A stretch of DNA of 36,689 nt from Bacteroidota bacterium (GCA_024762835.1 JANTGP010000009.1:1-36689); one strand, 5' to 3'. Shown: positions 1 through 10,214, counted from the first letter of the stretch. Numbers and translations: made by a program. Notes: generated from the letters alone by a model not told the origin.

Positions 1-127
1 CGCTCTATGAGCGGCTCTTGTTCTTTACATAAATTATTATAAAAATACTTAATTTTTTCAATCCTTTTACGTTTAATCAAAGCTTTATTAGAAATTGATT
101 ACTTTTGTTCATTCTAAAAATATTTCG

Positions 128-859
128 ATGTTTGTATTATTTAAAAAAGAAACGAGGTCATTTTTTAATTCTCTGATAGGATATATCGTCATCTTTGTTT
201 TCCTATTGATTAACAGTCTGTTTTTATGGGTTTTCCCCGGAAACTTTAATGTACTCGATAGTGGATATGCCAACCTTGAGACCCTGTTTATTTTATCGCC
301 ATGGGTATTTCTATTTCTTGTTCCGGCTGTTACAATGCGTTTATTTTCAGAAGAGAAACGAACAGGCACTATCGAACTTATTGTAACGCGTCCAATTACT
401 GAACTACAAATTGTTCTTGCTAAATATTTTGCCGGATTATCCTTGGTCTTATTTTCCCTTTTGCCCTCATTAATTTATTTTTATACTGTTTATCATCTGG
501 GAAATCCTCCCGGAAATATGGATACCGGTGGAACATGGGGCTCATATATTGCCTTGTTTTTTCTTGCAGCCGTTTACACTGCAATAGGAATATTTTCATC
601 ATCAATAAGTGATAACCAAATTGTTTCTTTCATTCTTGCATTGCTCTTGTCCTTTGTTTTCTTTATTGGATTTGAAACCTTAAGCTCATTAGAAATATTT
701 AAACCTATCGGAAACTTATTAATAAATATGGGGATAAACGAGCATTATCATTCCATGAGTAGAGGTGTACTTGACTCAAGGGATATTATTTATTTCTTGT
801 GTGTTATTGCAATATTTATTTTTGGAACAAAAACAGTTTTAGAAAGTAGAAAATGGTAA
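128..859 (+). CDS. gldF: Gliding motility-associated ABC transporter permease GldF
   Basis: Multi-TM permease (FKKETRSFFNSLIGYIVI, FSEEKRTGTIELIVTRPITELQIVLAKY) followed by GldG. The ORF track starts at TTG 95; ATG 128 is preferred because a TACTTTTG -7-like motif lies at 100-107. Confidence 0.9.
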   Translation: MFVLFKKETRSFFNSLIGYIVIFVFLLINSLFLWVFPGNFNVLDSGYANLETLFILSPWVFLFLVPAVTMRLFSEEKRTGTIELIVTRPITELQIVLAKYFAGLSLVLFSLLPSLIYFYTVYHLGNPPGNMDTGGTWGSYIALFFLAAVYTAIGIFSSSISDNQIVSFILALLLSFVFFIGFETLSSLEIFKPIGNLLINMGINEHYHSMSRGVLDSRDIIYFLCVIAIFIFGTKTVLESRKW

Positions 860-912
860 TTAAACAGCATGAATTTATTCCCTTAAAAAGAGTTTTTTAA
901 ACATATTAGAAC

Positions 913-2622
913 GTGAAAAGAAAAGAAGTTAAAAAACAAAATATAATCCAACTGATACTTGTTTTAGCAATTATCGGACTGATAAGTTTTATTTCGAGTT
1001 TTGTATTTGTACGCCTTGACCTAACTGCAGAGAAACGATATACACTTGCAGAATCAACTGTTGAGTTTCTGAAAAATCTTGATGATGTTGCATATTTTAA
1101 AATATATTTAAGCGGGGAAGATTTACCCTATGGATTTAAAAGACTGCAAAACTCAACAAAGGAAATGCTTGACGAGTTTCGTTCATATGCAGGCGATAAT
1201 ATTCAATATGAATTTGTTGACCCATTTGAAAGTCCGGATTTAAAAACAAGAGGCGAAATAGGCAGACAGCTTATGAAAAAAGGCCTTGTACCAACTAGTA
1301 TTGAACAAAGAGATGAGAAAGGCGGTGTAAGCGAGAAACTAATTTTCTCGGGAGCTATTCTCACTTACCGTGATAAAGAATCGCCACTAGAACTATTAAA
1401 AAACAATATAGGATTAAGCGGTGAAGAGAACCTGAATAACTCAATACAAAGTTTGGAATATGAATTGGTTAATGCAATAAATAAGCTTGAAACAGTTGAG
1501 AAACTTAAAATAGCTTTTATTCATGGGCATGGAGAATTAGAAGGATACGAATTAGCTGATATTACAGATGCTTTAAGCGAATTTTATTCGGTTGATACAG
1601 TTACCATAAACGAGAATTTACATGCACTCGACCCTTATTCATGTATCATCATTGCAAAGCCTGACACTTTGTTTACAGAAAAAGACAAATTTATCATCGA
1701 CCAGTTTATAATGAAAGGAGGTAAATCACTATGGTTTATAGATGGTGTAAAAGCCTCAATGCAAAGTTTATCATATCAAAGTACGTCTATTGCTTTGGTT
1801 GAACAAACAAATATTGAAGACCAACTTTTTAAGTATGGTGCACGAGTTAACTCAAATATTATTCAGGATATGCAATGTGGAGCTCTTAAAATAAAAACTT
1901 CACCCCAAGGTGCTACATTAAAATTTAATCTTTTCCCATGGGTTTATTTCCCGCTGCTTACAGCAAATGACCAGCATCCGATTACTAAAAACATAGATTT
2001 GGTTCGTACCGAATTTGTAAGTGTTATTGACACTGTCAGCTTTAATCCTGATGTAAAAAAAACTTACTTGTTATTTAGCTCAAACAGAAGTAGAACGATT
2101 AATGCACCTGTACAATTTAGCCTAAACCAAATAAACGAGCCACTTGAAGAAAGATATTTTCCAAAATCATATCTGCCCGCTGCCGTTCTCATGGAAGGAA
2201 TATTTCCTTCTGATTTTAATAATAGAATTCCAATGGCTCTATTGAATAACAAGGATTTTAAATTTAAAGCAAAAAGTAAGCAAACAGCAATGATAATTGT
2301 TGGCGACGGTGATATTATTAAAAATCAGGCGCATGTTGTTAATGGCGAAATTATTCCATACGAGCTTGGTTACGACAGGCACACAGACATGACATTTGCC
2401 GGAAATAAAACTTTTGTTTTAAACTCTGTAAACTATCTTCTTGATGATTCAGGGCTTATGGGAGTACGTTCAAGAGAGCTTAAACTTCGATTGCTTGATA
2501 GTGCTCTCATACAAGATGAACGAACAAAATGGCAACTAATAAATACCATAGCACCATTATTATTTATTATTTTATTTGGTTTGGTTTTAGCTTTCTACCG
2601 AAAAAGAAAATATTCTAAATAA
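913..2622 (+). CDS. gldG: Gliding motility-associated ABC transporter substrate-binding protein GldG (GTG start)
   Basis: N-terminal TM, RLDLTAEKRYTLAESTVEFLKNL, C-terminal TM; directly downstream of gldF. Confidence 0.9.
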   Translation: MKRKEVKKQNIIQLILVLAIIGLISFISSFVFVRLDLTAEKRYTLAESTVEFLKNLDDVAYFKIYLSGEDLPYGFKRLQNSTKEMLDEFRSYAGDNIQYEFVDPFESPDLKTRGEIGRQLMKKGLVPTSIEQRDEKGGVSEKLIFSGAILTYRDKESPLELLKNNIGLSGEENLNNSIQSLEYELVNAINKLETVEKLKIAFIHGHGELEGYELADITDALSEFYSVDTVTINENLHALDPYSCIIIAKPDTLFTEKDKFIIDQFIMKGGKSLWFIDGVKASMQSLSYQSTSIALVEQTNIEDQLFKYGARVNSNIIQDMQCGALKIKTSPQGATLKFNLFPWVYFPLLTANDQHPITKNIDLVRTEFVSVIDTVSFNPDVKKTYLLFSSNRSRTINAPVQFSLNQINEPLEERYFPKSYLPAAVLMEGIFPSDFNNRIPMALLNNKDFKFKAKSKQTAMIIVGDGDIIKNQAHVVNGEIIPYELGYDRHTDMTFAGNKTFVLNSVNYLLDDSGLMGVRSRELKLRLLDSALIQDERTKWQLINTIAPLLFIILFGLVLAFYRKRKYSK

Positions 2623-2672
2623 ATAAGTGTTTGAACTATTAATATTGTATTACAATTTTACACATACATCGA

Positions 2673-3680
2673 ATGAAAAAAAATAAAATATATCTTATAC
2701 TTTTTATATTACTAATTGCATTGGCTGCATGGTTTTATTTTACTGATAAAAAAAGCACCATAAAACGCAAACTGCGTGATTTCGCTATTGAAGACACAGC
2801 TTCCGTTTCAAAAATTTTCATGGTAAATAAAAACAATAAATCTATTTTACTCGAACGACTTGATAAAAGCACATGGCAGGTAAACGGTAAATACATTGCC
2901 CGTAAAGATGCAGTAGATTTAATTCTAAAGACATTAAAACGCATAGACATCAAATCACCGGTGTCTAAAGCCTCTTTTGAGAATGTTGTAAGAAATCTTG
3001 CGGCAACTAATACTAAAGTTGATATTTTCATTAATGGTGAAGATGAAGCCTTTAAAACTTTTTATATAGGTGGGCCAACTCAAGACCAGTACGGAACATA
3101 CATGATGCTCGAAAATTCATCAACCCCTTTTATCACCTATATCCCGGGTTTCTCCGGATATTTGTCTTCCCGTTTCTTTTTAGATGAATATGCCTGGCGT
3201 GATACAAAAATTTTCAAATATGCTTTTAATCAAATTAAGGAAGTAAGTCTTGAAATATACAATAAACCCGAAAAATCATATCGGGCTGTAAACAACGGTG
3301 ATAATAGTTTCTCCTTATTTCATTTAACCGATAATTCAGTTGTGCAGAATTTCGACACCTTAGTTGTAAAGCAATATCTTTCATTGTTTAAGAAAGTTAA
3401 TTTCGAACGTATTGCAAATGAAGTAAGTGACAGTAAGCGTGATTCGATTTTTAAAGCTAAGCCTCTTTTTATTCTAAATCTAAAAGATAATGAGGATAAA
3501 ATAACAACAATTACATCATATAAAAGAAACCTAACAGCTAATAGAGATAGTGTAAGACTTACAGAATTCGACCCTGAAAGGATGTATGCCAGAATTAACA
3601 ATGACAATGAGCTTGTAATAATTCAATACTTTATTTTTGACCCCTTGACCTTGGATATTGATTACTTTATCAAGAAATAA
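2673..3680 (+). CDS. DUF4340 domain-containing protein
   Basis: N-terminal TM, then a beta-rich protein typical of the DUF4340 neighbour of gldG. Confidence 0.75.
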   Translation: MKKNKIYLILFILLIALAAWFYFTDKKSTIKRKLRDFAIEDTASVSKIFMVNKNNKSILLERLDKSTWQVNGKYIARKDAVDLILKTLKRIDIKSPVSKASFENVVRNLAATNTKVDIFINGEDEAFKTFYIGGPTQDQYGTYMMLENSSTPFITYIPGFSGYLSSRFFLDEYAWRDTKIFKYAFNQIKEVSLEIYNKPEKSYRAVNNGDNSFSLFHLTDNSVVQNFDTLVVKQYLSLFKKVNFERIANEVSDSKRDSIFKAKPLFILNLKDNEDKITTITSYKRNLTANRDSVRLTEFDPERMYARINNDNELVIIQYFIFDPLTLDIDYFIKK

Positions 3681-3768
3681 TACCAATTGTATTTCAAACC
3701 CGATACTTATCGGGTGAGCCTTATGTCATCCGATAGGCATCGGGTTCATTTACTAATCGGTATATATT
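3681..3768. repeat. Nested palindromic intergenic element (REP/MITE-like)
   Basis: ACCCGATA-CT-TATCGGGT (3698-3715), CCGAT-aggc-ATCGG (3730-3743); AACCCGATACTTATCGG and CCGATAGGCATCGGGTT are inverted near-copies; imperfect outer ends taccaattg / ctaatcggta. Lies between two convergent genes. Confidence 0.7.
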
Positions 3769-3769
3769 A

Positions 3770-6631
3770 TTATCTTTCTATCAACAACTTACGGCTGGCA
3801 TAATAATCCTCAGATGAAAGTTTTATTAAATACAAAGCATCAGGCATTGAAGATAAATCAAAGCTTTTAACCAAATCACCTGTAAAATTATTAATCGATT
3901 CAGATAAAACAACATTACCTAGAACATCAACAATAGTAATATCTAAATGATTAACGGCATGTGATGAGAATTGCAGATTGAATATACCATTTGCCGGATT
4001 AGGATAAATATTGAAGGTATATATATTATCATATTGTTCTGATATTGTAATCAAAATAGTTATTGTCTCAGAATCACTGGAAGAGCCACAAGCATTACTT
4101 GCATTTAACGAAACAGTATAAATTCCTGATGCAGTGTAAGTATGAGAAGGATTTTCTTCATTTGAAGTATTCCCATCGCCAAAATACCAGTAATATAACT
4201 CACCGTAACTACTTGTATTTGTAAACTCAACTGTACCTAAACTTTGTGTATATGAAAAACTAGCAATGGCTGAGTTATTAGAAACAACTGCACTTATCTT
4301 TGTACGTGCACTAATACATGATTCTTCCTGAACTGTCCAGTCGTAAAAATAATAGTAATAACCAGTTGGATTTGAGTTTGCACTACTGTGTTTTACAGAA
4401 AGCACACCGGCAAGTTCATAAGGATAATTTAAACCTGCATTATTTCTGTATAAGTCAGGTGCAGGTGGACCGGCAAGTTCAAAATCACTTCCAACCGGAA
4501 CATCAAAATTTAAGGTTATTGTTTGCTCACCTGCACTAATAAAAATATTCTCAGAAGCAATAACATTTCCTCCATTATCTCTAAGTTGAATTAATCTGCT
4601 TCCCGAACTGTTGGCATAAACCTTAACAGTTTTTATTGTGAGAGGCACAAAGCAATCGAAAACCAAATAGTGAGCCGTGTTTGAGGTATAATAGCTACCA
4701 CCTCCGCTATTATCGGGTTTTGCTGCCGACTGTGTTGCAGGCTCAATAACATTTTCGGCATAATAATCGGTGGTTGATGTTAATACCGGACTTGTAAATG
4801 TAGTACCTGTTGCAATAGAGGCACCTCCTAAACTATCAGTGTACCAATTAATAATTCCTGATGCACTAGCTGTCAATATTGCTATTCCCGAATTACAAAT
4901 ACTATCACCAATACCTACAGGTGAGTCGGGCAAGTTAATACTTATTAGAGCTGTTTCGGTATGTGTAACACTTCCTAAGCCGTTTGTAACAGTTAAACTC
5001 ACATCAAATACTCCATTGCTTGTATAATAATGTACAGGATTAATCTCAGAAGAGATTGTACTATCGCCAAAATCCCATAAATATGTTGAGCCGGATGTTG
5101 TACTACTTTGGTCGGTAAATTCAATAACTCCTGTGCAAGAGCTTGTTATATCAGCCGAAAAATTAACAACCGGTAAAGCAGGACTAAGCTGAACATCAAG
5201 TATTGTTGCCGATTCGTTGCTAATGCTTACACCATTTATTGTTTTACTGTTGTATCCGGGAGCTGAGTATGTAATATTGTATGTTCCGGCATAAATCAGT
5301 CGATAATAATCACCAAAAGGTAATATTGAGTAAACGTCGGTATTATCAATATCATGCCCCGAAATAAACACATTAGCTTCGAGAGCCGCACCTGTAATCG
5401 AATCTGTTATTATTCCTCTTACACCATAAAGAGCCTGATTTATATAATTTAATAAAGAACGATAATTGCTATCCCAAAATGAAGGAAGTTCATTAGCCGG
5501 AGGATTCTTAACATTTGAAAGTTCAACTGTAAGCTCTTTGCAATGATGATAATAATTCATATAATCCTGACGTCCGCCATTTATTGTGTACCATGCATAG
5601 CCATTTGTTATTCCGTCGTTAAGAAAAGTAAGGTATCCGGCTGGTCCATATGTGTGAGTTGTATCTGCCCACTGACGAGTAACATATTGCCACCAATTAT
5701 CATCTGCATTTAGGTCGGGCTTGGTATCCCATGGATAATTTAAAACTTCTGAACCTGTATGGAAATTTGCAGACATCACAAAAGAAATTGAATCGGCCAG
5801 ATTCATCATTAGAATATTTTCTGGTTGCCATGCATTACCATCTGGGTGTGGACCGTCAACAAAATCAGGATAGTTACGGTTTAAATCAATATTGTTTGCA
5901 TTATATCTTACCGCTCCGCTTACGCTATTATTACCACCATGGAATGTTCCATCAGGGTTTGAAAGAGGATTTATCCATATTTCCATTCCATTTACAAGGT
6001 TTGTTACTTGTGCATCACTATTATAATTTGTTAAGAGATAGTCAATTAAACGAAGCATCAAAATATATCCAACAGTCTCATCGCCGTGCATTGTTGAGGT
6101 ATAATCAAAACGTGGCTCAGCTTCGACAGTATTTACATTATCCGAGATTTTAGCATAAAGAATGTCTCTACCTTGAATCGACTGTCCTAAGTTTACTATT
6201 TTACAAAGATTAGGATAATCTGTTTCAAATTGATACATCATGGCAACATATGCCGAGTATGTAGGATAATAATCCCATGAATTTATATCTCGCTGTGTAA
6301 TATCATCTAACATTGTCGGATTTTTATTCAAACTACCCGGATGAGGCAATACTTCATAATTGATATTATGTTCTTTGAATTTGATTAGCTCATTTTTATT
6401 TGCGTAAGCAAATACTGTAAAACCATTTCCTGCAATAATATTATCAATTGAAATTATCTTACTTAGAGAATTAACTTCCTGCTTTGTTTTTAAATGAAAA
6501 GAAAAATAAACCTCGCCGTAACGACTGAATTCAATATACTCATTAGTCTTCAGGCTTTTATTTTGTGCAGAGATTTGTGAAGAAAAAAATATTATCAGTG
6601 CAAAAAGCTTAACGATTTTAAAAATTTTCAT
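3770..6631 (-). CDS. Secreted M14 zinc carboxypeptidase with carboxypeptidase-regulatory-like, PKD and Ig-like domains and a T9SS type A C-terminal sorting domain
   Basis: Signal peptide; zinc ligands in STMHGDET and SANFHTGSE; catalytic Glu region CKELTVELS; PKD motifs YLWDFGDST and YYWYFGDGN; C-term NIYPNPANGIFNL...LYLIKLSSEDYYASRKLLIER. Confidence 0.9.
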   Translation of the reverse strand: MKIFKIVKLFALIIFFSSQISAQNKSLKTNEYIEFSRYGEVYFSFHLKTKQEVNSLSKIISIDNIIAGNGFTVFAYANKNELIKFKEHNINYEVLPHPGSLNKNPTMLDDITQRDINSWDYYPTYSAYVAMMYQFETDYPNLCKIVNLGQSIQGRDILYAKISDNVNTVEAEPRFDYTSTMHGDETVGYILMLRLIDYLLTNYNSDAQVTNLVNGMEIWINPLSNPDGTFHGGNNSVSGAVRYNANNIDLNRNYPDFVDGPHPDGNAWQPENILMMNLADSISFVMSANFHTGSEVLNYPWDTKPDLNADDNWWQYVTRQWADTTHTYGPAGYLTFLNDGITNGYAWYTINGGRQDYMNYYHHCKELTVELSNVKNPPANELPSFWDSNYRSLLNYINQALYGVRGIITDSITGAALEANVFISGHDIDNTDVYSILPFGDYYRLIYAGTYNITYSAPGYNSKTINGVSISNESATILDVQLSPALPVVNFSADITSSCTGVIEFTDQSSTTSGSTYLWDFGDSTISSEINPVHYYTSNGVFDVSLTVTNGLGSVTHTETALISINLPDSPVGIGDSICNSGIAILTASASGIINWYTDSLGGASIATGTTFTSPVLTSTTDYYAENVIEPATQSAAKPDNSGGGSYYTSNTAHYLVFDCFVPLTIKTVKVYANSSGSRLIQLRDNGGNVIASENIFISAGEQTITLNFDVPVGSDFELAGPPAPDLYRNNAGLNYPYELAGVLSVKHSSANSNPTGYYYYFYDWTVQEESCISARTKISAVVSNNSAIASFSYTQSLGTVEFTNTSSYGELYYWYFGDGNTSNEENPSHTYTASGIYTVSLNASNACGSSSDSETITILITISEQYDNIYTFNIYPNPANGIFNLQFSSHAVNHLDITIVDVLGNVVLSESINNFTGDLVKSFDLSSMPDALYLIKLSSEDYYASRKLLIER

Positions 6632-6798
6632 GTAACTAATATATTATAAATGAGAGTTCAAAAATAAAAATATATTGTTTCATTCGTACTTAAAACAACA
6701 TTTTTCTTTTATCAATTAATAAAGAAACAATAAAATAGCTTTATTGGTTGCATTAGTGATAATAAAAATCATTTAGAAAGTATTTTCAGAATTTATTC

Positions 6799-6806
6799 TA
6801 CTTTTG
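6799..6806 (+). promoter_or_regulatory. Bacteroidota -7 promoter element (TACTTTTG)
   Basis: Matches TAnnTTTG, 63 nt upstream of the ATG at 6870; no strong -33 element seen. Confidence 0.4.
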
Positions 6807-6869
6807 TTTTTCAATGTCTTTCTGCAAATTTTCAAAACAGAAAGTTCGCAATTGTATTAATTTGCATTC

Positions 6870-8141
6870 ATGAAAAGATTCTTATTAAATATTTCTTTTG
6901 TATCAGCTTTGTTTTTAAGCTTTTTTCCTTCATCGGGTTTGTGGGGGCAGATTCCGATAGACCAGGAATTAACAGATTCACTAAGAGAAAGAGGATATCG
7001 CAATATTAGTGTTGTTGCTGTTAATCCCGAATTAGTAGTATGGATTGAGAATGATGTTTACCGGTTCGAGCCCGATGCAATATCATCAGCCTTAAAGATT
7101 ATATTCCCTTATGCAAAACACTTTACACATATAGTACTAATTGTCCAAAAACAAAGAGTACCTGTAATTTCCATAAAGATTGAATCAAAAAACATTACAG
7201 ATTATTTAGGGAAAGCGATAACGGAGGAAGAATTTAGTAAAAGAGTTAATGTCAGTTATGAGCTTTCAAAATATAAAAGTTTAAAGAAGAAAACAAAAAC
7301 TTATAATAAGAATACACTTGTCACGAATCTTGAGATTGAGCCTGATATTGGTCTTCAGCTTGGAAACTACGACAGCCCCTTTAGGTTTAAGTTTGGACTG
7401 ATGCCGACTTTTAAAAGCTCTTTTTACAAAGGACAATTATTTACGGCTAAGTTTTATTTACCCCTTGTTTCACATAAGTATATCGACAAATTTAATTATT
7501 TACGCATTGAATTAGTTGACTACAGCCAAACATTTAACATACATAATTCTTTGTTCTCAAAACTATCAGCAGGCTGGTTTACTCAACAGCGATACGGAAT
7601 AAATATGGAGTTGATTAAGTACATGTTTAATGGTAAACTTTGGTTGAAAGGAGATATCTCATACACCGGTTACATTGCATATTTAAAAAATGGGGTAAAA
7701 GGTATTAATTTTACAAGCTATCCTGAGCCAACTATTGAGATAGCCAATGTAAATTACTTGCAGTACTATGGCGAAATTGCTTACAGAATACCAAAATATG
7801 ATTTGATTATGAATGTCGGATATGGCAAATATTTATATCATAACTTTGCATGGAAAGTAGATTTATTACGCAATTTTAACGAATATATTTTTGGCTTTGT
7901 AGCCTATAAAAGTAAAACAGGTTACAACTACGGATTTAAGCTTTATGTACCTTTAATACCCGCTAAATATAAAATTAACAAGAAGTTTAGAATACACAGC
8001 TCAAAGTATCTAAATTACGAGTATCTTGCCGCTTCGGATTATGTAAGAACATTCAGTACGGCTACAAGTATTAGTAATGACTTTTGGGAACTTAATCCTC
8101 AGTTTATTAAGCGATATTTATTTAATAATTTGGCAAAATAA
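6870..8141 (+). CDS. YjbH-like outer membrane beta-barrel protein
   Basis: Signal peptide; LSAGWFTQQRYGINMELIKYMFNGKLWLKGDISYTGY and DLLRNFNEYIFGFVAYKSKTGYNYGFKLYVPL resemble YjbH/YmcA-type barrel repeats. Confidence 0.55.
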   Translation: MKRFLLNISFVSALFLSFFPSSGLWGQIPIDQELTDSLRERGYRNISVVAVNPELVVWIENDVYRFEPDAISSALKIIFPYAKHFTHIVLIVQKQRVPVISIKIESKNITDYLGKAITEEEFSKRVNVSYELSKYKSLKKKTKTYNKNTLVTNLEIEPDIGLQLGNYDSPFRFKFGLMPTFKSSFYKGQLFTAKFYLPLVSHKYIDKFNYLRIELVDYSQTFNIHNSLFSKLSAGWFTQQRYGINMELIKYMFNGKLWLKGDISYTGYIAYLKNGVKGINFTSYPEPTIEIANVNYLQYYGEIAYRIPKYDLIMNVGYGKYLYHNFAWKVDLLRNFNEYIFGFVAYKSKTGYNYGFKLYVPLIPAKYKINKKFRIHSSKYLNYEYLAASDYVRTFSTATSISNDFWELNPQFIKRYLFNNLAK

Positions 8142-8149
8142 TAATTTTG
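8142..8149 (+). promoter_or_regulatory. Bacteroidota -7 promoter element (TAATTTTG)
   Basis: TAnnTTTG immediately after the upstream stop codon, 44 nt before the preferred ATG at 8194. Confidence 0.4.
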
Positions 8150-8193
8150 CAATTGATGTCAGCAAGTCTGAGTTATACGTGATACCTATAAAT

Positions 8194-9489
8194 ATGGACA
8201 GAAAAAAACAACCGGAATTTAAGAAATTTGAGACAATAAATTTCGTAAAAACAATAAAGAGCAACTTACAAAATGGTATTGAGGTTTACTCAATTAAGGC
8301 AGGCTCTGAAGAAGTCATTAAACTTGATTTGATTTTTAATGCCGGAGTATGGTATCAAAATGCCCCCTTAGTAGCTTCTTTTACAAATACCCTTTTGCGT
8401 GAAGGAAGCAAGAATTTTAGCTCAGCCGAGATCTCAGAGCGATTGGATTTTTATGGTGCATATCTTCAGGCATATACCGAGAAAGATTTAGCATGTGTTA
8501 GTTTATATTGCCAAAATAAACATTTTGAGAGCACAATAAAGATTTTGGCCGATATAATTAAATATCCTCTTTTTGCTGAAGATGAGTTTAATATTAATCT
8601 TAATAAGAGAAAGGAGCAATTTCTTGTTGATTCTGAAAAGGTTAATGTAATTGCAAGTAAGAAGTTTCAGGAAATAATTTTTGGAAAATCGCACCCATAT
8701 GGCAAACATGCAGAAATTGAGGATTTTGATGCTTTAAAACGAAATATGCTAATTGATTTTTATAATGACTATTATACCCCTGAAAATTGTAAAATAATCA
8801 TTAGCGGCTATGTTGAAGAAAATATTCTTAAATTATTAGATGAGTATCTTGGCAGTAAAGATTGGGATAGAAAGAGTAATATTATTCGGAACGATGCTAA
8901 AGTTTCCGGTTTATCAAAACAAATGCATTTGATTGAAAAAGAAGATTCCGTACAATCAGCAATTCGTGTTGGTAAATTTCTTTTTAATAAAACTCATCCC
9001 GATTATATGGGAATGAATTTGTTAAATATGATTTTAGGGGGTTACTTTGGTTCACGCTTGATGTCAAATATTAGAGAAGATAAAGGATATACATACGGTA
9101 TAGGCTCTTTTATTGTGTCGCTTAAACATGCCGGCTATTTTGCAATTAGTACCGAAACAGGCTCTGAATACACAAGCCGGACAATTGAAGAAATAGAAAA
9201 AGAAATTAAAAAACTTCAGACCAAAGCAATTGGAAATGCTGAGTTAAGCAGAGTAAAAAATCATTTTCTGGGTAGCTTAGTTCGCAATTTTGACGGGCCA
9301 TTTGAAATGTCAGACAGTTTTAAATCTTTGCTTGAGTATAAGCTTGATTATGACTATATAAACAAGATGATTGAGACAATAAAAACAACTACCCCAAATG
9401 ACTTACTTGAATTGTCAAATAAGTATTTAGATTTTGATACTATGAAGGTGGTAGTTGCAGGAAAACTTAATCAGAATTCTAATAATTAA
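8194..9489 (+). CDS. M16 family (insulinase-like) protein lacking the HxxEH zinc motif
   Basis: M16 fold (LIFNAGVWYQNAPLVASFTNTLLREGSKNFSSAEISERLDFYGAYL; RLMSNIREDKGYTYGIGSF). ORF track start 8077 overlaps the upstream CDS; ATG 8194 preferred. Confidence 0.85.
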   Translation: MDRKKQPEFKKFETINFVKTIKSNLQNGIEVYSIKAGSEEVIKLDLIFNAGVWYQNAPLVASFTNTLLREGSKNFSSAEISERLDFYGAYLQAYTEKDLACVSLYCQNKHFESTIKILADIIKYPLFAEDEFNINLNKRKEQFLVDSEKVNVIASKKFQEIIFGKSHPYGKHAEIEDFDALKRNMLIDFYNDYYTPENCKIIISGYVEENILKLLDEYLGSKDWDRKSNIIRNDAKVSGLSKQMHLIEKEDSVQSAIRVGKFLFNKTHPDYMGMNLLNMILGGYFGSRLMSNIREDKGYTYGIGSFIVSLKHAGYFAISTETGSEYTSRTIEEIEKEIKKLQTKAIGNAELSRVKNHFLGSLVRNFDGPFEMSDSFKSLLEYKLDYDYINKMIETIKTTTPNDLLELSNKYLDFDTMKVVVAGKLNQNSNN

Positions 9490-10178
9490 TCTCTAAGGTC
9501 AATAAGTTCGACATCAGGAAATTTTGTTTTATCAAAAGTAAATTCAGAATCCGGAATATCTTTGTTTGTAATGAACTTTGAGAAACTCACTGTATAAATA
9601 TTTCCATTCTTGCTGTAATATGAAATCTCAACTATTCGGTTTGTTCTCAAATCAATAAGTAAAACAACCATCGACAGGTCAGAATCATCAGAAACTTTGT
9701 CAGGTTGTAATCCTTGAGCAAGGTTTTCAGGATATAACTCTATTTTTGTTAGAGGACCTTCATCAGTTTTTATTTCACCCTTATAGCTATACTTATAGCC
9801 TTTCTTATACATTGTAAAAACTCTCGAAGGGTTATTCATAAACGAATCATCAGTAGTATCTCTGTTAGTAATATTTACCTCATCAGCTTCAACCATATGA
9901 GTCCATATTGTTTTACCGTTGGAATAAGTTTCTGTTCCCATGAGCGACAAATGATATTTATCTCCTTTTATCATTATCTTACCGTCATAGTCTTCTGAGA
10001 TATCTTCTTGCTGATTCACCATTTTAAAATTAAAGTCGGTTGTAATGGTTTTATATGATTGAAACTCTTTTGATACTTTGTCAAGAACCGTCTTTGCTTT
10101 TTCCTTGTTTACATCATCTTGTGAATAACTAATTCCGTAAACCGAGATTAGAATAAATATACTTATTAAAGTCTTCAT
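9486..10178 (-). CDS. LolA-like outer membrane lipoprotein carrier protein
   Basis: Signal peptide; LDKVSKEFQSYKTITTDFNFKM, IMIKGDKYHLSLMGTETYSNGKTIWTHM; adjacent to ftsK. Confidence 0.85.
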   Translation of the reverse strand: MKTLISIFILISVYGISYSQDDVNKEKAKTVLDKVSKEFQSYKTITTDFNFKMVNQQEDISEDYDGKIMIKGDKYHLSLMGTETYSNGKTIWTHMVEADEVNITNRDTTDDSFMNNPSRVFTMYKKGYKYSYKGEIKTDEGPLTKIELYPENLAQGLQPDKVSDDSDLSMVVLLIDLRTNRIVEISYYSKNGNIYTVSFSKFITNKDIPDSEFTFDKTKFPDVELIDLRD

Positions 10179-10214
10179 ATTTAATTGATAGTTTAATTTT
10201 AGCTGTAAAATGTT

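Noticed and set aside
5731-6153. 140-aa plus-strand ORF inside the carboxypeptidase gene
   Set aside because: Antisense shadow of a well-supported M14 CDS; low-complexity His/Tyr/Gln composition reflects the codon complement.
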